This document shows positions 16,597-22,666 of a DNA stretch of 22,666 bases, piece by piece. The position numbers and the translations under genes are program-made. The stretch's first letter is position 1, and the number at the start of each line of letters is the position of its first letter. The notes beneath the pieces are model-generated. The model saw only the letters and a list, made by a program, of their open reading frames with translations. It was not told where the DNA came from and searched no databases. Source of the stretch: Salinibacterium sp. (GTDB taxonomy: Bacteria > Actinomycetota > Actinomycetes > Actinomycetales > Microbacteriaceae); the NCBI GenBank assembly GCA_025352485.1, contig JANXTJ010000246.1, forward strand, positions 1 through 22,666. Direction: 5' to 3'.

Positions 16597-16602
16597 TATG
16601 CT
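16597..16602 (+). promoter_or_regulatory. Putative -10 box of the TRAM methyltransferase gene
   Basis: TATGCT lies exactly 12 to 7 bases before the ATG at 16609 and fits TANNNT, suggesting a leaderless message. It shares one base with the maf Shine-Dalgarno site on the opposite strand (16593-16597), so binding of RNA polymerase here could affect the neighbouring gene. Upstream promoter sequence would lie inside maf. Confidence 0.45.
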
Positions 16603-16608
16603 CAAGGG

Positions 16609-17841
16609 ATGGGTGAATGGCAGGGCAAGACCGTTGAGCTTGACGTTACCAACATCGCCCATGGCGGAGTCAGCGTGGCTCGACATCAGGGCCGTGTCGT
16701 GTTTGTCAGCGATGCCATCCCCGGGGAGCGAGTGTCGGCGCGGATCACCGAAGACTCGAAGAAATCGTTCTGGCGGGCCGAAACCGTCGCCGTCATCGAG
16801 CCGAGCGAGCACCGTAGGCCGCACCTCTGGTCGGCGGCCTCGATTGATCACGACCCGGATGACCGGGCCGGTGGCGCCGAATTCGGGCATATCGAGCTCG
16901 GCCACCAGCGCGAGCTGAAGCGGCAGGTGCTCACCGACGCGCTGCGGCGCATGGCGAAACGTGAGAGCGATGTTGTCGTCGAAGCGGTAGCCGGCGATGA
17001 CGAGCGCAATGGTGCCGGATGGCGCACCCGCGTGCGCCTGCACGTCGACGAGGCTGGGCGGCTGGGCCCCTATGCCGCCCGCTCGCACCGCGTGATCCCG
17101 GTGACCGACTTGCCGTTGGCCACGGATGCCCTGGCCGAGGCCGCGCCCTTGGGGCAACTCTTTGCGGGGGAGCAGCACGTCGACGTGCTGTCCCCGTCGA
17201 CCGGCGGAGCACGCCTCATCGTGGGCAGGCAGAAACCCTCCGTGATCACCGAGGTCGTGGGTAAGCGCGAGTTCCGGCTCGCTGACGGTGGCTTCTGGCA
17301 GGTGCATCGCGGCGCGGCATCCACCCTCACTGCCGCCGTGCAGGACGCCATCGATGCCGACCGTTTCGACCCGTCGGCCGCGAACCTCGACCTCTATGGT
17401 GGGGTGGGTCTGTTGGCCGCCGCTGTCGCCGATCGCTTCGGCGCCGCGACCCGGATCACCACGGTGGAAAGTGATCGCACCGCCACCGATTTTGCGGCCG
17501 CAAACCTTTCGGAGTGGGTGGGCGCGAGCGCGGAGACGGGCCGGGTGGAGCGCTGGTTGAGTGTGCTGGCCGCATCGGCCAGTCCCCTCGAGTCGGCACG
17601 GTTGGCGAAGTCGACGATCGTGCTCGATCCGCCGCGCTCGGGGGCGGGTCGGGAGGTGGTCGACAGCATCGCTGCACTGGCTCCGGCCCAGGTCGTCTAT
17701 GTGGCCTGCGACCCGGTGGCGTTCGCGCGCGATGTGGACTTCTTTTCCCGGCGCGGTTACGTGCTGACCCGCTTGCGCGCTTTCGATCTGTTCCCGCACA
17801 CCCACCATGTCGAGGCCGTGGGCACTCTTGCGCGCGAGTAA
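16609..17841 (+). CDS. TRAM-domain class I SAM-dependent RNA (uracil-5) methyltransferase, TrmA/RumA family
   Basis: This enzyme should methylate C5 of a uridine in rRNA or tRNA. The 410-aa protein has an N-terminal TRAM RNA-binding domain (about 4-62), a central insert and a C-terminal Rossmann domain. The SAM loop is LDLYGGVGLLA (260-270), motif IV is LDPPRSG (339-345), and the nucleophilic cysteine is C367 in VACDP. C367 is the only cysteine in the whole protein, so the four cysteines that hold the iron-sulfur cluster in RumA are absent. The region where they would sit is rewritten around residues 70-100. The ATG at 16609 is preferred over 16546, which would run into maf. The exact target base cannot be told. 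Confidence 0.88.
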   Translation: MGEWQGKTVELDVTNIAHGGVSVARHQGRVVFVSDAIPGERVSARITEDSKKSFWRAETVAVIEPSEHRRPHLWSAASIDHDPDDRAGGAEFGHIELGHQRELKRQVLTDALRRMAKRESDVVVEAVAGDDERNGAGWRTRVRLHVDEAGRLGPYAARSHRVIPVTDLPLATDALAEAAPLGQLFAGEQHVDVLSPSTGGARLIVGRQKPSVITEVVGKREFRLADGGFWQVHRGAASTLTAAVQDAIDADRFDPSAANLDLYGGVGLLAAAVADRFGAATRITTVESDRTATDFAAANLSEWVGASAETGRVERWLSVLAASASPLESARLAKSTIVLDPPRSGAGREVVDSIAALAPAQVVYVACDPVAFARDVDFFSRRGYVLTRLRAFDLFPHTHHVEAVGTLARE

Positions 17842-17855
17842 CGGCGCGAGTAACG
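17832..17855 (+). repeat. Perfect 12-bp tandem duplication across the methyltransferase stop
   Basis: GCGCGAGTAACG occurs twice in a row (17832-17843 and 17844-17855), and the TAA stop of the methyltransferase gene lies in the first copy. The second copy repeats the stop sequence 12 bases later in the same frame. This looks like a recent slippage or duplication event with no coding consequence. Confidence 0.8.
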
Positions 17856-17927
17856 ACGGGATGTTGATGGGCCTGCCGGCGATCCCGCCACTACGATTGG
17901 GGCAGCAACAGACGGAGACGGGACAAG

Positions 17928-18617
17928 ATGAGCGAGACGGATGACGCACTGAGCGCGTCCCGTGTCCGGGTCGCCGTCGTCGATGACCACGAGTCCGTCC
18001 GGCTCGGGCTCAAGGTGGCCTTCATCGACGAGGGCTACCAGTTCATTCTCGCCGCAGCCACCGTCGACGAGTTCGTCGAACAGTTGGCGGGGCGTGAAGT
18101 TGACGTGGTGGTGCTGGATCTGTCGCTCGGCGACGGGTCGAGCGTGACGGACAACGTGAAACGCGTGCAGGCGACGGGATCTGCGGTGCTGGTGCACAGC
18201 ATCGCCGACCGGGTCGCGAGTGTCCGTGAAGCGCTCGCCGCTGGGGCTGCCGGCGTCATCCCCAAGTCCTCTGCCACCAAGACAGTGCTTGCCGCTGCGG
18301 CGACCGTCGCGCGCGGTGAGGTGCTCAACAATCTGGAGTGGGCAACGGCCATCGACGCCGACCGCGACTTCTCGAAGGCGCAACTGGGCCGCCGGGAGCG
18401 CGAGATTTTGCACCTGTACGCGTCCGGTCTGCCGCTGAAGCTTGCGGCACAGCAGCTCGGTATCGGGTACTCGACGGCGCGCGAGTATCTCGACCGCATC
18501 CGAGTGAAGTATGTCGAGGTGGGCCGACCGGCGCCGACCAAGGTTGATCTGCTGCGTCGGGCCGTGGAAGACGGCATCCTGCCGGGCCTCGATGCCGACG
18601 GCGGAAATGGCCGCTAG
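17928..18617 (+). CDS. Two-component response regulator with LuxR/NarL-type HTH
   Basis: This 229-aa regulator has a receiver domain with acidic pair D19-D20, phospho-acceptor D64 (in VVLDLSLGDG), switch residue S91 and conserved K113. Its C-terminal LuxR-like HTH spans about 153-213 (LGRREREILHLYASG). It is expected to bind DNA after phosphorylation by the kinase encoded immediately downstream. The ATG at 17928 is preceded by GGAG about 10 bases upstream, and a possible -10 box TACGAT lies at 17892-17897. The C-terminal helix region is a little longer than in typical NarL proteins. The 3' end overlaps the kinase gene. No target operator is recognisable from this window. Confidence 0.88.
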   Translation: MSETDDALSASRVRVAVVDDHESVRLGLKVAFIDEGYQFILAAATVDEFVEQLAGREVDVVVLDLSLGDGSSVTDNVKRVQATGSAVLVHSIADRVASVREALAAGAAGVIPKSSATKTVLAAAATVARGEVLNNLEWATAIDADRDFSKAQLGRREREILHLYASGLPLKLAAQQLGIGYSTAREYLDRIRVKYVEVGRPAPTKVDLLRRAVEDGILPGLDADGGNGR

Positions 18618-19884
18618 CCCCACCGAGGTTGGCCCGGTTCCGGTGGGCAGGCAGCCCCGGAACCCGATCAGCCGCAGTCAGGTGGAGAAGGTCATCTCCC
18701 GCTCGGTCGCGGGGTTCGGCATCGTCTTCGGGGCTCAGGCCATCCCGTGGCTGCTCGGCCAGATGGACGAGGCCTATCCGGTCTGGCTCTGGATTGTGGT
18801 GCCAGCCCTCTTCGGCACCCTCGCAGTTGTTGCCATCCTGTCGGCAGCCCAGCTCTGGGTGCGGCAGTCGCAGGGCTTCTTCGCCGTGATTTATCTTCTG
18901 GTGCTGATGAGTTGGCCGTTCGCAGTGATGCCCGACGCGGCAGTCTTCCCGGGGATCCATTGGCTCGACTACCTGATTACGGTAGCGACGGCGATGGCGG
19001 CCATTGCCTTCGGCACCCGGATCGCCGCGGTCTATGTCGTGCTCGCTCCGGCGATCTACCTCGTCATTCGCATCACGCCGGAGGGCGGCGGCGCGCCCTG
19101 GCAGCTGGCCACCCTCGAGGGGGTCTACGCGCTGCTCCTCGGCGGGGCGATCCTGATTTTGACCACGGTGCTCAGGCAGGCGGCGACCGCGGTAGACCAC
19201 GCCCAGGCGGCGGCCCTCGACCGCTACAGCCACGCGGTCCGTCAGCACGCCACGGAGGTCGAGCGGGTGCAGGTCGACTCCATCGTGCACGACAGCGTGC
19301 TCACCACCTTCATTTCCGCGGCAAGGGCCTACAGCCCGGAAGCCAAAGCGCTGGCCGCCGCGATGGCGGGCAGTGCCATCGGGCATCTTCGGGATGCCGC
19401 CCTCGTCTCCCCAGACGACGGCACCATGGTGCGCGTTAGCGCGATTGCCGAGCACGTGCGGGGGGCCGCATCGACGCTCTCCGGCAGTTTCGAGCTGAGG
19501 ATCACGGGGCTCGGCACGCGGTTGATTCCGGTTCAGGCCGCAGAGGCCGTCTATTCCGCCGCGACGCAGTCGATGGTCAACAGCCTTCAGCACGCCGGCG
19601 ATGCGGGGGTGAGCCGGTGGGTGGCCGTGCGGGGAATCAACCCTGACGGCATCGAGGTGGTCGTGGGCGATACGGGAACGGGCTTCTCGCTGGCGGATAT
19701 TCCGACCGGCAGGCTCGGGGTGCGGGTTTCCATCATCGAGCGGGTGGGCAACGCCGGCGGCCGCGCTTCGATTCAGTCGGCGCCCGGCGAGGGCACGATC
19801 GTCAGCATTCGCTGGCCGCACGGTGCGTCGGTTCAGGATCCGGCGCTGGTCGAGCTGCTCGCCTCGCAACAGGGCACGTCGTGA
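18607..19884 (+). CDS. Membrane sensor histidine kinase (NarL-partner type)
   Basis: This 425-aa kinase has about five membrane segments (about 33-52, 58-80, 90-109, 118-156 possibly two, and 168-190), then a coiled stretch. The phospho-acceptor histidine is probably H228 in IVHDSVL. The ATPase domain has the N-box residue N325 (QSMVNSLQHA), G1 box DTGTG (355-359) and G2 box GEGT (394-397). It has no large extracytoplasmic sensor domain, so it probably senses within or near the membrane. The ATG at 18607 overlaps the regulator gene by 11 bp; the ATG at 18592 is an alternative. Its stop overlaps the next gene by 4 bp, forming a three-gene unit. Confidence 0.85.
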   Translation: MAASPTEVGPVPVGRQPRNPISRSQVEKVISRSVAGFGIVFGAQAIPWLLGQMDEAYPVWLWIVVPALFGTLAVVAILSAAQLWVRQSQGFFAVIYLLVLMSWPFAVMPDAAVFPGIHWLDYLITVATAMAAIAFGTRIAAVYVVLAPAIYLVIRITPEGGGAPWQLATLEGVYALLLGGAILILTTVLRQAATAVDHAQAAALDRYSHAVRQHATEVERVQVDSIVHDSVLTTFISAARAYSPEAKALAAAMAGSAIGHLRDAALVSPDDGTMVRVSAIAEHVRGAASTLSGSFELRITGLGTRLIPVQAAEAVYSAATQSMVNSLQHAGDAGVSRWVAVRGINPDGIEVVVGDTGTGFSLADIPTGRLGVRVSIIERVGNAGGRASIQSAPGEGTIVSIRWPHGASVQDPALVELLASQQGTS

Positions 19885-20930
19885 ACATCGGGATTCCGCG
19901 CTATCTTATTATCGGCATTGCAGGGCTGTTCTCGGCCTACCACCTGATGCTGGCGACCTACACGATTGAGCAGCCGCGCCATCAGGGCCCCATCTTCATG
20001 GCCATGGTGCTCTATGCCATCGCCACGGTGATCAGCCTGCTGACCTGGGGGCCGGCCAGGATGCCGCTCTGGATGGCGGCGATGAACGTCGCGGTCGTGG
20101 TGGCAATCACCGTTCTGGTCGCCAATGAGCTCGACTTCGCACGGCCGGGCGGCACCGGTTACGCGAGCTGGTACGTGGCCGCCAGCGGCACGCTATTGAC
20201 CATCACGTCGACCCGACGCAGAAACCTATTTGCCTGGTTGGGAATCGCGTTTCTCGTCATCCACACGATCACGATCGTCGGCCCGGTGGGCCCCGCCGGG
20301 CTGTTCACCCTCGGTATTGTCGGCAGTGCCTCGTGGGTGGCGGTATCGCACATCCTCAGCTCGGCGCGCGCGAAGGCCACCAAAGACGCTCAGCGCTTCA
20401 CCATGGCGGAGCGCGAGGCGACCGACTGGCAGGCCGCTCAGGAAGCACACGTCGACGAGCGGCAATTCCGCCTCGGGCAGACCAGTGCCATGGCGCTGAA
20501 CATGCTCAGGCAGATTCAGGATGCGCGCGGCGACCTGAGCGATGCGCAGCGTCAAGAATGCGTCTTGCTCGAGGGGGCCATCCGTGACGAGATCCGCGGG
20601 CGCACGCTGCTCAACGACGCGGTGCGCGATGAGGTGATGATTGCTAGGCGCAGGGGCGTGACCGTCACGCTCCTCGATGAGGGCGGCCTCGACGACCTGT
20701 CCCAGCACGAACTCGACCGTGTTTTGAGCCGACTCGCGCTGGCCATCCACGAAACGAATGCCGACAAGATCATTGCCCGAACGGTGTTGGAGGGATCGGA
20801 TGTCGCGGTCACCGTCGTGGGGCTGCGCAGCATTGCCGACGGTGAGTCGGTCGCGCTCGGCCTCGATTCCCTCGAGGACGACGAGGTTGACCTCTGGCTA
20901 CAGATTCCGCGCTCGCCGGTTACCCCCTGA
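19881..20930 (+). CDS. Membrane protein with kinase-like but ATP-box-less cytoplasmic half (putative pseudokinase)
   Basis: This 349-aa protein begins at a GTG overlapping the kinase stop. About six membrane segments (about 7-27, 37-56, 63-82, 92-110, 116-135 and 138-160) are followed by a helical region (165-245). The rest resembles the dimerisation and distorted ATPase domains of NarL-type kinases (AIRDEIRGRTLLNDAVRDE, 233-251, then RRRGVTVTLLDE). No phospho-acceptor HD motif, N-box, DxGxG or G2 box is visible. The likely role, inferred only from layout and tight coupling, is an accessory sensor or heterodimer partner of the adjacent kinase. No family name is recognised with confidence. Confidence 0.7.
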   Translation: MNIGIPRYLIIGIAGLFSAYHLMLATYTIEQPRHQGPIFMAMVLYAIATVISLLTWGPARMPLWMAAMNVAVVVAITVLVANELDFARPGGTGYASWYVAASGTLLTITSTRRRNLFAWLGIAFLVIHTITIVGPVGPAGLFTLGIVGSASWVAVSHILSSARAKATKDAQRFTMAEREATDWQAAQEAHVDERQFRLGQTSAMALNMLRQIQDARGDLSDAQRQECVLLEGAIRDEIRGRTLLNDAVRDEVMIARRRGVTVTLLDEGGLDDLSQHELDRVLSRLALAIHETNADKIIARTVLEGSDVAVTVVGLRSIADGESVALGLDSLEDDEVDLWLQIPRSPVTP

Positions 20931-20971
20931 GCGCGTGCGCAGGTGGCGGGGCCGGGAAGCGTAGCAGCAGG

Positions 20972-21035
20972 GAGGGTCGGCAGCACAGCTGCTCGGCAGC
21001 ACAGAGGGTCGGCAGTACAGCTGCTCGGCGGTACA
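20972..21035 (+). repeat. Two tandem copies of a 32-bp unit
   Basis: Units at 20972-21003 and 21004-21035 differ at only three positions. Each contains GGCAG(C/T)ACAGCTGCTCGGC with a small internal hairpin (GCAGC / GCTGC in the first copy, 20980-20984 with 20988-20992). They lie 41 bases after the stop of the kinase-like membrane protein, in the convergent gap before accE, and are probably a non-coding duplication. Confidence 0.75.
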
Positions 21036-21053
21036 GGCGGCCAGCCGGAAAGA

Positions 21054-21093
21054 CGAAGGACCGGAGGGGCTATCGCCCAGCTCCGGCCCTTCG
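21054..21093. terminator. Strong hairpin, probable terminator of the signalling operon
   Basis: Nested stems pair CGAAGG (21054-21059) with CCTTCG (21088-21093), CCGGAG (21061-21066) with CTCCGG (21081-21086), and GGGC (21067-21070) with GCCC (21075-21078) around a TATC loop. There is one A/C mismatch and a 2-nt bulge. The stem is very stable but lacks a U-run, as is common for actinobacterial terminators. It lies about 120 bases downstream of the signalling operon. Confidence 0.6.
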
Positions 21094-21101
21094 CTGAAAC
21101 C

Positions 21102-21138
21102 CGGGTCAGGGAAATAACCCGAATATTGCCCTGACCCG
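21102..21138. terminator. Perfect 10-bp stem hairpin in the convergent gap
   Basis: CGGGTCAGGG (21102-21111) and CCCTGACCCG (21129-21138) pair perfectly around a 17-nt A/T-rich loop. It sits directly after the preceding hairpin and before a third one, and could terminate the minus-strand acyl-CoA carboxylase transcript as well as the plus-strand operon. Confidence 0.5.
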
Positions 21139-21146
21139 CCCCCAAG

Positions 21147-21178
21147 TCATTGGCCTGCTTACCCTAGTCGGCCAATGA
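21147..21178. terminator. Third inverted repeat in the convergent gap
   Basis: TCATTGGCC (21147-21155) and GGCCAATGA (21170-21178) form a perfect 9-bp inverted repeat with a 14-nt loop. No start codon with gene support lies nearby, so a terminator or processing hairpin is more likely than an operator. The remaining stretch 21179-21431 shows lower GC and no supportable gene. Confidence 0.4.
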
Positions 21179-21431
21179 ACTGGTGGTGCCACTCATTGAG
21201 TGCACCTAGCAAACCCAAGTATGCAACCTCGCGGCGTCGGGCACAGTCGACACTTTGGGGGACATGGCCAGCCGATTTGCCCCGAAACGGACAAGAATCT
21301 GGTGGAAACTGCGAAGCCGAGGCAACGCAATCCGGGGTACATACGGAGCTGGCCGGACTATATCCGCAGCATGACGGGCGATTACCGTTTGCTCGCATTG
21401 TCGCTGCAACGGATTTCGTTGTTTGGGCGGG

Positions 21432-21671
21432 TCAGCCGGAGAAACCGCGCCAGGTGCCGTTGCCGGGAGAGATCGTGCCTCTGATCGCGCGCTGGCTGCG
21501 CTGCCATGCCGATTGTCCGACCCCGGGGTCGATCTCGAGCTCGGCGGCAAGCTCGTCGAGGGCAGCACGGAGCACTGCGGTCACGGCGGCGACATCCGCG
21601 GCGTTCGCCCCTGAGGAAATTATCTGAAGGTGCGGCGCCTGCGGTTGATCCGGCGTTGTCGTCTCGGTCAT
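21432..21671 (-). CDS. accE: Acyl-CoA carboxylase epsilon subunit
   Basis: This 79-aa protein fits the small actinobacterial epsilon subunit that stabilises the alpha-beta acyl-CoA carboxylase complex and raises its activity. It has the usual disordered, proline-containing N-terminus, a central helix (ADVAAVTAVLRAALDELAAE, about 25-44) and a tryptophan-containing tail (SAWQRS and TWRGF). Its ATG overlaps the stop of the beta subunit by 4 bp, so the two are translationally coupled. The family is short and weakly conserved, so context carries much of the assignment. Confidence 0.85.
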   Translation of the reverse strand: MTETTTPDQPQAPHLQIISSGANAADVAAVTAVLRAALDELAAELEIDPGVGQSAWQRSQRAIRGTISPGNGTWRGFSG

Positions 21672-22666
21672 AGCGGGATGTTGCCGTGCTTCTTCGGCGG
21701 CAGCGTCGCCCGTTTCGTGCGCAGAGCCCGCAGCGCCTTGATCACGGCGACGCGGGTGGCTGCCGGCTCGATGACCCCGTCGAGCTCGCCACGTTCCGCC
21801 GCCAGGAAGGGGGATGCGACGTTGTAGGTGTACTCGTTGGCGAGGCGGGTGCGCACTGCGGCGACATCCTCTCCCGCAGCCTCCGCCGCCCTGATCTCGC
21901 CGCGGTAGAGGATATTGACGGCGCCCTGGCCGCCCATGACGGCGATCTCGGCCGTGGGCCAGGCGTAGTTAAGGTCAGCACCGAGTTGCTTGGAGCCCAT
22001 GACGATGTAAGCGCCGCCGTAGGCCTTCCGAGTGATAACGGTCACCAGCGGGACGGTCGCTTCGGCGTACGCGTAGAGCAATTTCGCGCCGCGGCGGATG
22101 ACGCCCGTCCATTCCTGATCGGTGCCGGGCAGGTAGCCGGGAACATCGACAAGGGTCAGGATCGGGATCGAGAACGCATCGCAGAAACGCACGAAGCGTG
22201 CCGCCTTTTCTCCCGCTTCGATATTGAGCGTGCCGGCCATCGCCTGCGGCTGGTTGGCGACGATGCCGACGCTGCGGCCTTCGACGCGACCAAAACCCAC
22301 CACGATGTTCGGGGCGAAGAGCGGTTGGGTTTCGAGGAAGTCGCCGTTGTCGACAATGTGCTCGATGATCGTTTTGACGTCGTATGGCTGGTTGGGGCTG
22401 TCCGGGATGATCGTGTTGAGTTTGCGGTCCTCGTCGGTGATCTCGAGCTCGATCTCGCTCTCGTAGACCGGCAGTTCGGCGAGGTTGTTGTCGGGCAGGA
22501 ACCCGATCAGGGTGCGGGCGTAGTCGAGCGCGTCATCCTCGTCGCTGGCGAGGTAGTGCGCCACCCCGGAGATTTTGTTGTGGGTGAGGGCGCCGCCGAG
22601 CTCCTCCATGCCGACGTCTTCACCGGTGACCGTCTTGATGACGTCGGGGCCGGTGACAAACATTTG
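21668..22666 (-). CDS. accD5: Acyl-CoA carboxylase beta (carboxyltransferase) subunit, 5' end outside the window
   Basis: The C-terminal 332 residues of a carboxyltransferase of about 530 aa are visible; the 5' end lies beyond the right edge. The enzyme moves carboxyl from biotin to propionyl-CoA or acetyl-CoA. Visible features include the FVTGPDVIK segment, which is normally internal to the N-terminal half, the second-domain loop DVPGYLPGTDQEW, the oxyanion region RKAYGGAYIVM and the C-terminal KHGNIPL typical of PccB/AccD5 proteins. Substrate preference depends on single pocket residues that I cannot assign safely. Coupling to the epsilon gene and synteny favour an AccD5-like propionyl/acetyl-CoA carboxylase. 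Confidence 0.92.
   Translation of the reverse strand, partial: QMFVTGPDVIKTVTGEDVGMEELGGALTHNKISGVAHYLASDEDDALDYARTLIGFLPDNNLAELPVYESEIELEITDEDRKLNTIIPDSPNQPYDVKTIIEHIVDNGDFLETQPLFAPNIVVGFGRVEGRSVGIVANQPQAMAGTLNIEAGEKAARFVRFCDAFSIPILTLVDVPGYLPGTDQEWTGVIRRGAKLLYAYAEATVPLVTVITRKAYGGAYIVMGSKQLGADLNYAWPTAEIAVMGGQGAVNILYRGEIRAAEAAGEDVAAVRTRLANEYTYNVASPFLAAERGELDGVIEPAATRVAVIKALRALRTKRATLPPKKHGNIPL

Noticed and set aside
17864..17897. TTGATG (17864) and TACGAT (17892) as a -35/-10 pair for the response regulator
   Set aside because: The 22-bp spacing is too long for a standard promoter, so only the -10-like box is mentioned.
16411..17949. Long minus-strand open frame (512 codons) opposite the TRAM methyltransferase and running into maf
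   Set aside because: It conflicts with two recognised genes and has no family resemblance.
18325..19869. Long minus-strand open frame (514 codons) opposite the histidine kinase
   Set aside because: The opposite strand carries a kinase with intact N, G1 and G2 boxes. The antisense frame is low-complexity Arg/Asp/Gly-rich and has no domain.
21175..21627. Plus-strand frame of 150 codons overlapping accE
   Set aside because: Its second half is antisense to accE, which is supported by family features and by 4-bp coupling to the beta subunit. The first half has no recognisable motif.

Overview
This window comes from a GC-rich actinobacterial chromosome, most likely Micrococcales and possibly Microbacteriaceae. 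That placement is an inference from codon use, the CAEC-type cytidine deaminase, the actinobacterial adenosine deaminase form, the acyl-CoA carboxylase epsilon subunit, and operon-leading genes that look leaderless. Gene order and relative strand match, from memory, the Mycobacterium tuberculosis block from accD5 (Rv3280) to cdd (Rv3315c).

Layout. (1) Positions 81-5908 (+) hold a nucleoside uptake and salvage operon: ABC ATPase, two permeases, cytidine deaminase and thymidine phosphorylase, joined by 4-bp overlaps or tight spacing. (2) Positions 5946-6893 (-) encode a ribonucleoside hydrolase, divergent from 6938-8762 (+), which encodes adenosine deaminase plus an orphan PTS IIA/IIB pair with no IIC in view. 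(3) After a GCGCTCTG repeat patch, 8852-11310 (-) encodes purine nucleoside phosphorylase and a phosphohexomutase that probably handles pentose-1-phosphates. (4) Positions 11455-12891 (+) encode a cysteine-less LpdA-type NAD(P)H:quinone reductase. (5) Positions 12908-14050 hold an AbiEi-HTH/DUF559 gene bracketed by two palindromes of exactly 104 bp with near-identical 15-bp arms. This is the best candidate here for an undescribed element. (6) Positions 14066-16588 (-) carry the biotin carboxylase/BCCP subunit and Maf. Positions 21432-22666 (-) carry the epsilon subunit and the carboxyltransferase beta subunit, which is cut by the window edge. (7) Between these acyl-CoA carboxylase parts, 16609-20930 (+) holds a TRAM-domain RNA methyltransferase and a three-gene signalling cassette: LuxR-type response regulator, histidine kinase and a kinase-like membrane protein lacking ATP-binding boxes. 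(8) Positions 20931-21431 have no convincing gene but contain a 32-bp tandem duplication and three strong hairpins.

How the genes work together. Imported nucleosides are deaminated (cdd, add) and split by phosphorolysis (deoA, PNP) or hydrolysis (nucleoside hydrolase). The mutase would carry the resulting pentose-1-phosphate into central metabolism. The acyl-CoA carboxylase genes supply malonyl- or methylmalonyl-CoA for lipid synthesis. No tRNA, rRNA, CRISPR array or recognisable transposase was seen.
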